A stretch of DNA of 64,000 nt from Amborella trichopoda (GCF_000471905.2 NW_006499364.1:2693526-2757525); one strand, 5' to 3'; numbered from the stretch's first letter, positions 1 through 11,204 are shown. Notes: a model not told the origin generated them from the sequence alone. Translations and numbers: made by a program.

Positions 1-528
1 GACATGAGACAAGTTCCATCGCGTGTGTAAGATCTAAGGCTATCTTTGGTCCGAATCCCAGTACATGATGAACGACTGGATTTAGCACATGAAAGCGTCG
101 AAGTGACGACGATTGTGATGACATGCTTAGTGCAATTCAACGAAGAGATCGAAGAAAAACATCAAGATTAAGATGCACTATCGATCGAACGTTTTTAAGA
201 TCTATTCAAATTTCAAGTTATGTGATCATGCATTTAAGGTGTGATTCATGGCTTAAAATTATTACTAAAATGAATGTAGCATCAGGCCCTACACAATGGC
301 AATCATCTTTTGTTCATTCGGATGTTGGATCGTCAATGGATCGTCCGAGAAGAATCAAGAACGTCCCAAGTTCTCAGTAAGGACTACTTTGGAATTTTTT
401 TAATTATTAGGCAAGGGCAAATCACTCATTTTGCACCCTATTTTTTTATTTTTCTTAATTTTATGAAATTGTAATTATCCCCAATTAGGGTTAGTTTTGG
501 GTGATCCACCCACATTTCAACCCTAGTC

Positions 529-536
529 TATAAATA
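529..536 (+). promoter_or_regulatory. TATA box of LTR A1
   Basis: TATAAATA follows the conserved sequence CAACCCTAGTC. The same block occurs in LTR A3 (18157) and, slightly changed, in A2, A4 and A5. A retrotransposon U3 promoter would sit here. Transcription itself is inferred. Confidence 0.6.
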
Positions 537-789
537 GACGCTACCTCTCATTGTAAATGGACCTCTCTTTTGGACTCACAGAGACTGTTTTGATTAATAA
601 ATTTTTTTTTCAAGAGCACAACTTGGGTCACATTTCTTATTTGGAGAGAGAGAGAGGAGAGAGAAAATAGAGCAGTACCTGTCACACCCCAAGAATTTAC
701 AGTACTGTTATTTCTGAGATGTGACAGACAAAACATATATACATCTATTGATAGGACAAATTTACAGTGGCGAGGTCTTACATAGTAAA

Positions 790-1191
790 NNNNNNNNNNN
801 NNNNNNNNNNNNNNNNNNNNNNNNNNNNNNNNNNNNNNNNNNNNNNNNNNNNNNNNNNNNNNNNNNNNNNNNNNNNNNNNNNNNNNNNNNNNNNNNNNNN
901 NNNNNNNNNNNNNNNNNNNNNNNNNNNNNNNNNNNNNNNNNNNNNNNNNNNNNNNNNNNNNNNNNNNNNNNNNNNNNNNNNNNNNNNNNNNNNNNNNNNN
1001 NNNNNNNNNNNNNNNNNNNNNNNNNNNNNNNNNNNNNNNNNNNNNNNNNNNNNNNNNNNNNNNNNNNNNNNNNNNNNNNNNNNNNNNNNNNNNNNNNNNN
1101 NNNNNNNNNNNNNNNNNNNNNNNNNNNNNNNNNNNNNNNNNNNNNNNNNNNNNNNNNNNNNNNNNNNNNNNNNNNNNNNNNNNNNNNNNNN
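790..1191. other. Assembly gap (402 N)
   Basis: This is a run of N inside the nested solo LTR. Reading frames drawn across it are meaningless. Confidence 1.
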
Positions 1192-1820
1192 GGCGTACCG
1201 GATGAGTCCACTTAATCCCTACCGGCGTCCCAGATAGGTCCACTTATACCTCACCGGCGAACCGGATGAGTCCACTTGCATACTTAAATTATTTCTAAAT
1301 CTCTTTAAACATTCGAAAGCAGCAATATCATGTACTCAACATATCACTAAAACCATTAATATGAATTTCACTTAAACCATTAATAACAGTCACTCTCTAT
1401 AATATTTAAAAAATAACCAATTAAATATTTTGGGCTCAAATTTAGAAAGGTAGCAGTTTGTAAAGGCATTCTAGCATAATTGCCAATTTAATATGTATAG
1501 AAAAACTCTTATAAAAATTCAAGAATACGGAGTTATCACAATTTATGGAATATCAATTCACAAATAAACATTTCACAACAATACTATAATCAATTGCAAA
1601 AATGTCAATTTTAAAATAATAAAGCAGTCATTTGCACATGAATTTTACAATGTCTAAATATTCAAAACAGTAGAAAGAAATATCACTATTTTACTAAAAG
1701 CAGAAATATCACATTTATTTCTAACAATAGACAACAAAAATAAATAAATTTATTTTTCTAATTTACAGCATTCAAAATTTTTAACATAGATAAAATATCA
1801 CCATTTTTATTAAAAAGCTT

Positions 1821-2140
1821 ATTTTTCAAGATAATGAGGTCACGTGCGCATAAAATTTATCGCGCCTAAAATTCATGATAATAAGCAGAAATAATTATTT
1901 CATTTTATTTTTAAAAAGAATGGATTATTTTTCAAGATAATAAGGTCACTTACACATAAAACTGATAAAATAAAGATCCTAGATGGAAATATCACTATTT
2001 ATTAAAAATAGACTATTTTTCAGGAAGACGATGTCACTTACACACAAAACTTATAAAATAAAGATCCTGGACGGAAATATCACTATTTATTAAAAACGGA
2101 CTATTTTTCAGGAAGACGATGTCATTTACCCACAAATACT
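1821..2140. repeat. Tandem units inside the nested solo LTR
   Basis: The anchor ATTTTTCA(A/G)G recurs at 1821, 1927, 2015 and 2103, giving spacings of 106, 88 and 88 bases. The last two units share long stretches including AAAGATCCT and GGAAATATCACTATTTATT. Confidence 0.75.
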
Positions 2141-2459
2141 TGAGAAGGAGCTTCCGATAAAAATTCGGCTAGAGAGAGGAGTTCACTCTGTTTCGACCAG
2201 AGAGAAAAATCTCATAAGTTTTCTAAGGTAGGAGTCCTCATCTCTCTGAATTTAAATTCTACTAATATATTATTTTATTCTTTTATTACGTTACAGGTGT
2301 GAGCGTTAGGTTACGCTTTAAACGACTAAAGCCCACGTCCTTTAGTGGACGTGGCAAGCGCAAAGAAGCAACAAAGCTTTTAAATGAAAAGCTTTGAAAA
2401 GTAGAGATGGTCCCTAAGGACCATCATGTTCAAACGAATCATCATGTATTAAAAGTTTA

Positions 2460-2467
<8 letters not shown>

Positions 2468-2509
<42 letters not shown>
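2468..2509. repeat. Poly(T) run of 42 bases
   Basis: It is an uninterrupted T run 21 bases before the right end of the nested solo LTR. It could be a real homopolymer expansion or partly a basecalling effect. Confidence 0.9.
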
Positions 2510-2989
2510 CAAAAGTTTAGGATTGTTACAGTACCCCTCCTACCTTCAAGGTATTTTTTTCTCTCTTCCCTTCTTCTCTCTCGAGTTTTTTCTCTCTTCT
2601 TCTTTCTCGTCTTATCTTTCTTCTTTGTCTTCTCAGCTGAGTCTCTCTCAGTAGCCTTGTACGGCAGTGTCAGTGCCATGCATGCCTCTTTCTCTCTTCC
2701 TCCTCTTATGACTTCGTAGGTCGTGGATAGCGATGGCAGTGACGTGCGCGAGCTACTCTCTCTCTCTCTTCATTCGTTTCTTTTCCTCAATATGGTTTGC
2801 GTACGACGTTAGTCGTCGCTGTGCATATCTGAAGGAGCACACGGCAAGCTGGGCTTTGCTCAAGTAGCGAATTGGGCTCCTGTTTCGGTTCAAGGATTGG
2901 TCTCACACGTGGCGATGTGTATTGCGGACCACAGACTATCTCTCGATCCTCGTACGGGTCGCAGACGACGATACTTATCGCGGCCTGCT

Positions 2990-3330
2990 GGGGTCTCACC
3001 CATGCTTCACATCTATCATAGACGGCGGTGCGTAACGCCGTCCGCAGGCTTCTCTTGTGCCCTGTGCCTATCGTAGACGAAAATGCCTATCGCCTCCCGC
3101 GAAGCGTCGTAGCGATGCTTATCGCTGTCCGCAGTCTTCTCTTACACCATGTGCTTATCACGGACGACGTTGCCTATCGTCGCCTGCGAAGGGTCGTAGC
3201 GATGCCTGTTGTTGTCCGTAGGCTTCACTTGCGCTCTGTGCTTATCGCAGATAGTGATGCCTATCGCCATCCGCAGGCTCCTTTCATGTGCTGTATACTT
3301 ATCGTCGCCCCCAAAGGGTCGTGCTGCCTT
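2990..3330 (+). repeat. GC-rich hairpin minisatellite in LTR A1
   Basis: Degenerate units of about 70-90 bases read like TATCGCAGACGGCGATGCC followed by TATCGCC and a GTCGTAGCGATGCC part. Each unit holds a short inverted repeat, GGCGAT-GCCT-ATCGCC. The same array is found at 18700-19110, 46200-46640 and 59390-59920, and in reverse at 7550-8080, so it belongs to the LTR rather than to the site. Long open frames here are by-products of the repeats. Confidence 0.75.
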
Positions 3331-3854
3331 CTCGTGGCCAATGTCATCTGTAGTTTTCTACTCAACCTTTGGCTGCGAGCAGCAGTGTCCAGCGTCGTCC
3401 AGGGGTCACGACACTATTACTCCACGGCTGTGGAAGGCGATGCCGTACACCGCCGTGAACTTCCTCTTGCACGGTTTCATGTCTTCTCTTCGTTCTCTTT
3501 TCTTCTCTCTTCGCTTGACTAAAGGATAGACTCAGTCTAATACTATCATAGCGGTCTGGCTGTCGAGTAATATTTCCGTCATGCTGGTCCAGAGTACCAT
3601 GCCTGTCTTGCTGCCACACCAGATTAGGACAGTCATATCAGCCTTGGTTTCAAGTAGTATTGTCGTCGCACCGGTTTGAGTTATCGTGCTCCCCTTGCTA
3701 CCACTTCGAGTCCATCACTGGTCTAGCTATCAAGCTAAGCTGGTCTCCTTGTCAAGCCTCTTCTCTTTTCTCCCCTTATGCGCACCCTCTTTTCATAACC
3801 ATAATTTCTCATCTCCTCTACCATCTAAATGAGCAGATCTGTGCATGTTCACCC

Positions 3855-3890
3855 CAAGACAAGTGTGCGTTCCTCAACCCACTTGTCTTG
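3855..3890 (+). other. Conserved stem-loop in LTR A1
   Basis: CAAGACAAGTG (3855-3865) pairs perfectly with CACTTGTCTTG (3880-3890) over a 14-base loop. Related stem-loops lie at the same place in A3 (19649-19684), A4 (47133-47162), A5 (60434-60463) and, in reverse, A2 (about 7007-7052). The loop sequence differs while pairing is largely kept. Confidence 0.6.
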
Positions 3891-4216
3891 AAAATTAACC
3901 ATGTCAGTGCTTTGTAGAAAACAAGGAGATTACAGGTCAAGGGAGGCGATTCCGAACCAGCTAAAGCAGTTGGAGGGCTTTCCATCGTGATCTAAGAGGG
4001 TGCCCGCACGAGTCAGCTTGAGTAAGTCACAAACTCAGGTGAGGTAGGTCCCCACCTCATGTTTAAAATTCGACTCTCACTAGGTTGGCACTTGCCCTTG
4101 TTCTGTGAATAAGGTTACCGAGAGAGCGGTCTTAGGTCCCAAGTCTTCCGAACCCCAAGACACGTGTCACCCGATCACCTAGATCTGGGGGGTGAGATCG
4201 AGGCATCCAATCAGTT

Positions 4217-4234
4217 TGGCTACTCCACTGGGGA
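4217..4234 (+). other. Primer binding site of Element 1
   Basis: TGGCTACTCCACTGGGGA starts three bases after the LTR end. It resembles the complement of a plant tRNA-Arg 3' end (TGGCGACTCC-type), the primer usually reported for Tat/Ogre elements. The tRNA assignment is from memory of the acceptor stem, not a search. Confidence 0.65.
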
Positions 4235-5279
4235 CTTGCTACCCCTTTGTCGGTTCGCTCTTTCTTGATCGGCATCATATTTTATTTTCTGCATTCCATT
4301 CCATGGCGTCTGGGATTCAACCCGTTCATCCGAGTTGGGGATTTTCTCATCCCCGCACTCGTGACCATCCCTAGGAAGCGAACTTCTCAAGCGTCATTCC
4401 CTAAACTCTTTTTGTGTCAGGACTCACAGTCCGGCTTCGAGGTTCTTTCCTGGATTGGTGAGAGAAGGGACCTAAAGGTCCCTAACTCTGCACTTTCTAG
4501 TCCTAGTGGACCTCCACCAAGCCCCTTCGTATGGTTAGCACGTTTGCTACCACCCACAGCATGTACCGTACAACTGGCAAATCCCTTGCCAGTCACATTG
4601 CCAGTCACATTGCTAAGGTACATCGAAAGGCTCCCTTGTCCACTTTCGCGAAAGGCAAGCAGGCCGCTATCACTCATGAGGGTCGCCGCAAGGCCATCTC
4701 CCATACTCCTCCATCGTCCCGAACCTCTATGCTTAGAGGCTCGACACACCGAGGAGGAGATCTTGGGACCTCCACCTCACACACACCTCAGGTCAGCCAT
4801 GCACCCGGACCTCACAAGGGAATTCGGGCGCAAAGGCATGATGACAGATAGAAGCCTACAACCTCCATCTCACTCTTTGCTCTAGTTGATGGACACAACC
4901 CTCGGATGCTCAAGAAAGATGGGGCAATTCAGATCTCAGGCTTGATTCTAGAGAGTAGTCTATTGTAGCCTCAAGATCAAGCAGTAGAGAGGCCTGCAGC
5001 TCCTGACTAGAGATGCCTCTAAGGTAGTTGAGGTTACCACTCTTGATGACCTCCTACCTCACAATCCCTTCTTACTCTTCAGATTCCAGAACCTGAGCAA
5101 GAAGTCTAAGAATATTGCTAGGTAGCTTCACATGAAAAGATCAAGTTAGCAAGAAGTCACGGTCCCAAGACCGTCAAGAACCAGTCCTCACACGGTCAGC
5201 GTAGAAGACTAGTAGGGGCATGTTGAGCTCTTACAGACCGACTTGCTGCATACGACTCGCCAACCGCGGCAGACCACTA
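4235..5279 (+). other. Leader region of Element 1, no intact gene
   Basis: The sequence between primer site and gag is related to the Element 2 leader; both contain CATCCGAGTTGGG and a following CCCGCACTCGTG-like phrase (4328 and 34030). An open frame runs 4247-4885 but has no recognisable domain and is not kept as a matching open frame in Element 2, so I treat it as leader, possibly a dead upstream frame. Confidence 0.5.
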
Positions 5280-6688
5280 ATCCACCTGATTCTTACCCTC
5301 CAGAAGAAACAGTCAACGTAATGGTCATCAATGAGTCAAGTGATGCCTAAGAAGAACAGATAAACAAGCTCGAGGTGATGATGCATTCCATTCTAGAAAA
5401 GATGGATCACCTAGAGGCCTCCAAGGCCCCTACTTCTCCACCTCACCATGAGGCAAACTCCCCCACCGACCTCCTAAGATAGCTCTACTCCCTGTACGGT
5501 TTCGCAAGCTGATGTAGATGCCATGGTGACTCACAGTCTCAATAGTAAGATCCCGGGCATGCAAGGGGAACCGCTTTACCAAAAGTCGTACCCCTCGTAT
5601 ATCGACCAGGTGCCTTTTTTCCCAAACTATCAAAATGGGAAGCTCTCCTTGTTTAATGGTACTACATCCCTGCACCATCATACCGCTCACTTCCAAGCTG
5701 CTTGTCGAGAGACGGCAACTGACGGGTAACTCCCCCTCTGTCAGTTCGTCGAGACTCTTGAAGGGCTAGCCTTTCAGTGGTATGCTCAACTACCTCCAAG
5801 CCCGATACACACAGGGCAAGAAATGGAACAACTGTTTTACCAGTGCTTCTATGAAGTCTAGAGAAATGTGGAAACCATCGAGCTCCTCACTCTGACTCAA
5901 GAGCCTGGTGACCCAGTCTATAAGTTCATCGCCGGATGGAGAGAGTTGGTAACCTATCATGCCACTCCCATTACTGAAAGAGAAGCAATTCAGACCTACA
6001 TGCGAAATATGCTGCTCAAGATTGCCTTGCATGTCGAGACTTCCAATCCTCCCTCCATGTCGAGACTTCCAATCCTCCCTCCATGTCAAAGCTCATCTCT
6101 AAAGTAGTTCGTATAGAAGGTCTGTCTAAGCACCATGGTGGATCTCACCAGCAGCCCTCTTGCTCGAGAAATGGGAAACGGCCAGGGCAATGGTAATTTT
6201 TGCTCCAATAATCATAGCAACCAACAAAAAGGGGTGATTATTGCGGCACTAAGAAAGCTGCCCCTCAAACCTTGGACCTCTCCAAAGGGGTAGTCACAAC
6301 CAAGGCACAGGCACCTCAGGCTGGAGGCAAGCAGTAGCAGTCTTATAACAAGGTTCTGCCCCCTTAACAATATAAATCGAAGTGACTACTAGATCCATCA
6401 CCAGAATAAGGTGTGCCCCTTCGAGTAAGAGTGGTTTGATGCAATGCTTCGGTTACTATTAGAGAAAAATGATCCAACTGTCATAAGCCAAATCCTCAAA
6501 GCAAGCTGGACAGGAGACACACAAGAGGTATTGCAATTATCACAAGAGAGTAGGCCACCCCACTCAAGAGTGCTATACGCTCAAAGACATAATCGGAGCC
6601 CTTATTAACACAGGTCAGATAGAGTAAAGAAAGAATTAGGGGGAACTGAGGCTTCTCATATAGTAACAATCCAAGAGAATGACGAGGC
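5280..6688 (+). pseudogene. gag of Element 1, N-terminal and middle part, broken
   Basis: This is the capsid and nucleocapsid precursor of the retrotransposon. Readable blocks in order: a coiled-coil-like stretch INKLEVMMHSILEKMDHLEA (about 5364-5423); the gag capsid core with FNGTTSLHHHTAHFQAAC (about 5650-5705), LEGLAFQWYAQLPP and TQEPGDPVYKFIAGWRELV (about 5760-5960); and a zinc knuckle YCNYHKRVGHPTQEC (about 6529-6573) of the C-x2-H-x4-H-x4-C form seen in many plant gypsy gags, followed by YTLKDIIGALI. Several stops interrupt it, including DG-stop-LPLCQF and a TAG in FYEV-stop-RNVET where Element 2 has a Gln codon. The frame is then cut by the reverse solo LTR at 6689 and resumes at 9884. 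Confidence 0.8.
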
Positions 6689-7549
6689 TGCTTGGATGAC
6701 TCGATCTCACCTCCCTGGATCTAGGTGATCCGGGGACACGTGTCTCAGGTTCGAAAGACCCGGGACCTGAGACTGATCTCTCGAGAACCTTTTTCACAGA
6801 ACAACGGCAGGTGCCAAATTGGTGAGAGAGGAATTTTAAACATAAGGTGGGGACTAACCTCACCTGGGTACATGACTTACTCGGGCTTACTCGCGTGGGC
6901 GCCCTCTTAGATCATGATGGAAAGCCCCCCAGCTTCTTCAACTGGTTCGAACTCGCCTCCCTTGACCTGCAATCTCCTTATTTTCTGCACAACACTAACA
7001 TGGTTAATTTACATGAGAAGTGGGCCGAAGGACCCACCCTAGTCTTAGGAGAATGCACATTCATATGGCAGAGAAAGTGAAAAATTAGGGTAATGGATAA
7101 GATGAGAAAAAAGAGGACTCGACCAGACTGGCATGATAACTGGACAAGTACAGTGACAGACTCGAGTGGTAGCAAGACAATCATGATAACTCAGACCGGT
7201 ACAACGACAACACTACTCAAAATCAAGGCCGATATGACCGTCCTAATTTGGTGTGGTAGCATGACGGGCATGATACTCTAGACGAGCATGACGACAATAC
7301 TGCTCGACAGCTAGATCGCTATAATAGTATTAGACTGAGTATATCCTTCAGTCAACCGAGAAGTGAAGGAAAGAGAAGAGAGCGAAGAGAAGACGTGAGA
7401 CAATGGAGAGAGAAGGTCCTAGATAACATTAGGCATCACCATCCACAGCCGTGGAGTTTTAGTGTCATGGCCCCTGAGCGGCGTTAGATACTACTGCTTA
7501 AGATGAAAGGGCGAGTAGTGAACAACAGATGATGTTAGCCATTGCCATC

Positions 7550-8080
7550 TGCCACACGACAAGGCAGCACGGCCCTTTGCGGGCGGCGATAGGTATCGCT
7601 ATATGCGACAGACACCGAGCACGAAAGAGGCCTTCAAACGGCAGAAGGAATTACTATGACCCTTCGTGGGCGGCGATAAGTATCGCCATCTGCGATAAGC
7701 ATGAGGTAAGGCGAGACCCCCTTGGGCGGTGATAGGCATTGTTGCGACGCTTCTTGAGCAGCAGTAGGCATTGTTGCGACCCTTCACGTGCAGTGATAGG
7801 TATCATCGTCTACGACAGTCACGAGGCAAGGCGAGACCCCCTCAGGCAGTGATATGTATCACCATCTCTGATAGGCGCAAGGCAAGGTGAAACCCCCTAG
7901 GGCGACGATAGGCCTTGCTGTGACCCTTCACAAGCGACAATAGGTATTGCTGTCTGTCCTAGGTGCGAGGCAAGGTGAGACCCCCTAGAGCGGCAAAAGG
8001 TATCACCGTCTGTGACCCGTAAGAGGAGAGAGATCGTCTGTGGTCGGCGATACACATCACTGCACGTGACGCCAATCCTG
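7550..8080 (-). repeat. GC-rich hairpin minisatellite in LTR A2
   Basis: Units such as GGCGATAGGTATCGC and GGCGATAAGTATCGCC recur with about 35-90 base spacing. It is the reverse-strand counterpart of 2990-3330. Confidence 0.7.
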
Positions 8081-8603
8081 GAACCGAAAGAGGTGCTCAC
8101 CCTTTGCTTGAATGCGGCCCGACTCTTTGTGTATTCCTTCAGATGACATTATGCACAATGACGACTAATGCTATGTGGGAATCATACTGAGGAAAAGAGG
8201 CAAGCAAAGAGAGAGAGGAAGAAGCTCGTGCATGGTGTTGCCATCGCCATGCACGACCTACAAAACCGCAGGACGGGGAAGAAAGAAAGAGGCAGGCATG
8301 GCACTGCCACTGTTGTGCATGGTCCCTGAGAAAGACCAACAGAGAAGAAGAAAAGAGACAAAGAAGAAAAAAGAGGGGAGGAGATAAAAGAAGAGAAAAG
8401 GAAAACTGAAGAGTGAGAAGAAGGGAAGAGAGAAAATGCCTTGAAGATAGGAGGGGTACAGCTCTAAACTTTCTCTCTCCTCTCTTTCTCTCTCCAAGGG
8501 AGAAACGTGACTCAACTCTTGCTCTTGAAAAGGAATTTTTATTAATAAAAAAAGGGTCTTTCCAATGATTTTTCTTCTCCTTCATCTAGAATGAGAGGTG
8601 GCG

Positions 8604-8616
8604 TTTATTTATTGAC
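8604..8616 (-). promoter_or_regulatory. TATA-like box of LTR A2
   Basis: On the minus strand CCTAGTCAATAAATAAACGC aligns with CCTAGTCTATAAATAGACGC of A1 and A3. The first T of TATA has become A, so promoter strength is doubtful. Confidence 0.45.
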
Positions 8617-9883
8617 TAGGGTTGAAATGTGGGTGGATCACCCAAAACTAACCCTAATTGGGGATAATTACAATTTATTAAAATTAAGAAAAATAAGAAA
8701 ACAGGGTGCAAAATGATTGATTTACCCCTTCGTAACAATTGAAGAAATTTCAAAACAGTCCCTGCTGAGAACTTGGGACATTCTTGATTTTTCTCTGACG
8801 ATCCATTGATGATCTGGCATCCGAATAAACAAAGATGGTTGTCATCTTGTAAGACTCGATGCTACGATCATTTCCATGAATAACACTTTAAAGGCATGAT
8901 CACGAAACTTAAAATTTGAATAGATCTTGAAAACTTTTGATTGATAGGGCATCTTCATCTTGATGTTTTTCTTCGATATCTTTACCGAATTTCACTGATC
9001 ATGTCACCACGATCGTTTTGCAATAAACGTAACTCAATTTCGTGTAGGGACAAAGATTTTGCAACTTTGGAGTTTTGGTCGAAATCTGAAATTCCAGTGT
9101 TGGAATTTATAGTCAAGTTATTGGTTTCATATTGGAAATCTGACCATTCATCATCTACGGGGTTCGGACCAAGGATAGCCTTGAACCTTATGCACACGAT
9201 GGAACTAGTCTCGTGTCAATCCGAAGCGCAAGCGTCGTGATTTGGCCCCTCGAGCGAGGAGCGTCGCTACTGATTTTCCTGCAACTTTCTTCACGGATCA
9301 ACAAATTCTCTCTATCATTTCTTCCTACTCGAGCGTCGTCACGGGACGTGTTATATATTAAAACGCTCGTCTTGATGAGATGAACAATGCTCACAAAATT
9401 TGAGCACGATCCGACATAGAACGATTGAGATATGGGCCTCGAAAGTCACTTCCCTAGAATTTAATTTTGATTCGGTGCAGAGAGGCCACACGTACTCCTT
9501 TTCAATATTTTACCCATAAAGTTTCCTGGAGTGCTCGATTAAGTCGAAACTTGACCCATAAGTGTTTTTAACCAATTCGGACCCAATGGCAGTGGTCCCA
9601 TGGCTGTGTGATGCTCCAAAAGTAGGGTTGCAGTTATAGGTGTCTGTTTCAGCGTGCTAGAGGTCAATTCTTTCGAAACTGTTTCTTCGTCTGCATTGCC
9701 TTAGTCATGTCGGAATATGACGAAACTTCGTAAGAGGATTTTTAGAGTCCTTATGAAGATCTTGGGTAGTTCTAGAGTCCTTCTGAGACTGTCAAAATTT
9801 TCACTGTTTGTTATGCTTATTGACCGCCTTCTCCCTGTTATGCTTCATCGGGGACCCATGGTGCTGAAAGATGTCTTCAAATA

Positions 9884-11204
9884 AAGGCACCTACTGTCCT
9901 TCATGCACTATTCTCTATAATTCTTGAAGAAGGTCTCATCATGCCGAAGCCGACAAGGCTGCCCTAGTTCTTACCTCTAAGAACTTGAGCAAATCCACTG
10001 GCTTCAACGAGCTCTTGGCAAAGAAGATGTAGCAACACAAATAATATCATGGTAACCCAGAAGGACACCCTCAAGTCTCTGTTCCACCAGTGCAAGAAGA
10101 CCTCCCAACACTAGCTCAAGGAAGTGCGCTGGACTCTCTGCAGACTCTCTTTGAGGAGATGCTCCAATAGGGCCGCATTACTCCCAAACTCGCCAGGCAG
10201 CTGAGTCGTCTTGCTCAGGGAAAATAAAACCTTTGGTGTCAATATCACTAGGTATGGGGCCATGAGCAGAGGGAATGCTCTGTTCGAAGCTGTAGTCATG
10301 GAGAAGGTACACCAAGGCCACATTATTTGCTTCGTACTCCCAGAACGCTTCAAAGCCATTGCTCCCATCTAAGAGGAAATCTCACTATAAGTCCCTTATG
10401 AGCACACCCTAGACCCTTTAGAGTCGTTGACTTCTCAACCCTAGGAAGTCTACCATGGATGAAGTAGGCTCAACTCCCAAAAGCATGAGGCAGTCCGCCA
10501 AGCCAAGGCTACTCATCAGCTCAGTAGGGCTGACCAAACACGTCCTGAGGGATTCAAAAGGAGACAAGCACCTAGGTCAGCTCGCCAAAGGAACCATATT
10601 CCTCAACCACCATTCAAGAAAAAATTTCTCAAGCCCCTTCCTCCACTGCTGACCTTACATGACTTCATCCCGGCTGCAACTTGCCTTATCCCTTCGTCCA
10701 ATACAGGTGACGACATTAAAAGCATCCCCCAACGGTCAGAGCTGGGGCAAGACCTAAAATAGCCCCTGCACACATCCTATTCTGGTGATGACGTAAAAAT
10801 CTTTCCAGAATACTCTAACTCCTCTTCTTCTTCTTTTTCTCCCTCTCCTTCCATCTCTTTCACAGGTGCAGTTTGACAGTGCCCAGATTTCGACACTCCA
10901 AAAAGAGAGCTTGAAGGAACCAACATTAGCAGGTTGCATAGGTAGCACCTAAGAAAGATGCTAGACAAGGCGGCTGGATTCTTGAGAGTCGTTGATGCCC
11001 TGGTAGCCCAAGCCAAGACTAAGCCATCTTTAAGCTCCTATTCCAAGGAGGCCTCTCATATGGTTCAGATCTCGGAAGTATCATCCAGTGCGAGGCAAAT
11101 GAGCCTAATATCAGGAAAGAAGCTACAACCCACACCTCAGAAGTTCTAGGGCCTCAAGTTTCCTAATCCTTTACTTTTCCCCAAGCCTCAACCTCGAACC
11201 TCTA
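9884..11204 (+). pseudogene. gag C-terminal part of Element 1, continued after the nested LTR
   Basis: It is collinear with 36339-37690 of Element 2. Two related modules are visible. The first has HALFSIILEEGLIMPKPTR (about 9904-9960), but its knuckle appears deleted. The second has LQTLFEEMLQ and ITPKLARQL (about 10138-10200) and the knuckle WCQYH-stop-VWGHEQREC (about 10230-10275). Downstream is a Ser-rich linker (about 10813-10866), then a segment with AAGFLRVVDALVAQAKTKPS (about 10970-11030) that is conserved in Element 2. I do not recognise a protease, reverse transcriptase or RNase H here; the integrase follows directly. Several stops break the frame. Confidence 0.7.

Larger units (their letters stand above)
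680..2530. mobile_element. Nested solo LTR of another LTR-retrotransposon family
   Basis: The insert starts TGTCACACCC and ends GATTGTTACA, so it has TG...CA ends. It is flanked by GTACC at 675-679 and GTACC at 2531-2535. Uninterrupted LTR A3 (near 18292) has the same flanks with a single GTACC, which is an empty site in the same window. No coding region is present and the termini are those of an LTR, so this is most simply a solo LTR left by LTR-LTR recombination. It contains an N gap at 790-1191, so the true length is unknown. Orientation cannot be fixed. TGTCACA starts are common in several plant gypsy families, so I do not assign one. Confidence 0.88.
1..4213 (+). repeat. Left LTR of Element 1 (type A, copy A1), interrupted
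   Basis: It aligns by eye with 17537-20005, 44866-47345, 57915-60763 and the reverse complement of 6689-9226. It runs from the window edge to CATCCAATCA, which is followed by the primer binding site. The order inside is: U3 with a TATA box at 529, a CT-rich stretch, a GC-rich hairpin array (2990-3330), a perfect 11-bp stem-loop (3855-3890), and a conserved end. A 1851-bp solo LTR of another family sits at 680-2530. Without it and its duplicated site, 2357 bp of this LTR remain in view. Confidence 0.85.
6689..9883 (-). mobile_element. Solo LTR of type A in reverse orientation (copy A2), nested in gag
   Basis: The 3195-bp insert is the reverse complement of LTR A. Its LTR-sense end CGAGTCATCCAAGCA lies at the left and its start TATTTGAAGACAT at the right. 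It is flanked by GAGGC (6684-6688) and AAGGC (9884-9888), a 5-bp duplication with one mismatch. Removing it joins GACGAGGC to ACCTACTGTCC, which matches the uninterrupted gag of Element 2 (36339 on, GATGAAGCACCCGCTATCC). It includes the hairpin array (7550-8080), the CT-rich part (8200-8500, read as GA on the plus strand) and a U3 region. No internal element sequence accompanies it. Confidence 0.88.

Noticed and set aside
548..1243. Open frames across 548-1243 on both strands
   Set aside because: They consist mainly of N.
2787..3529. Several 70-160 codon frames in the LTR A1 array, and similar ones at 18785-19322 and 46212-46677
   Set aside because: By-products of a GC-rich minisatellite; different copies do not keep the same frame.
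4417..4885. Overlapping frames on both strands in the Element 1 leader as a possible upstream gene
   Set aside because: No domain, and the Element 2 leader does not keep the same frame.
10707..10865. Possible intron with CTAAC branch site, long pyrimidine tract and CAG in the gag tail, also at 37256-37404
   Set aside because: In both elements the pyrimidine tract reads as a Ser-rich linker in the same frame with conserved residues on both sides (NSSS ... GA ... QCP(D/E)FDT), so coding sequence explains it better.
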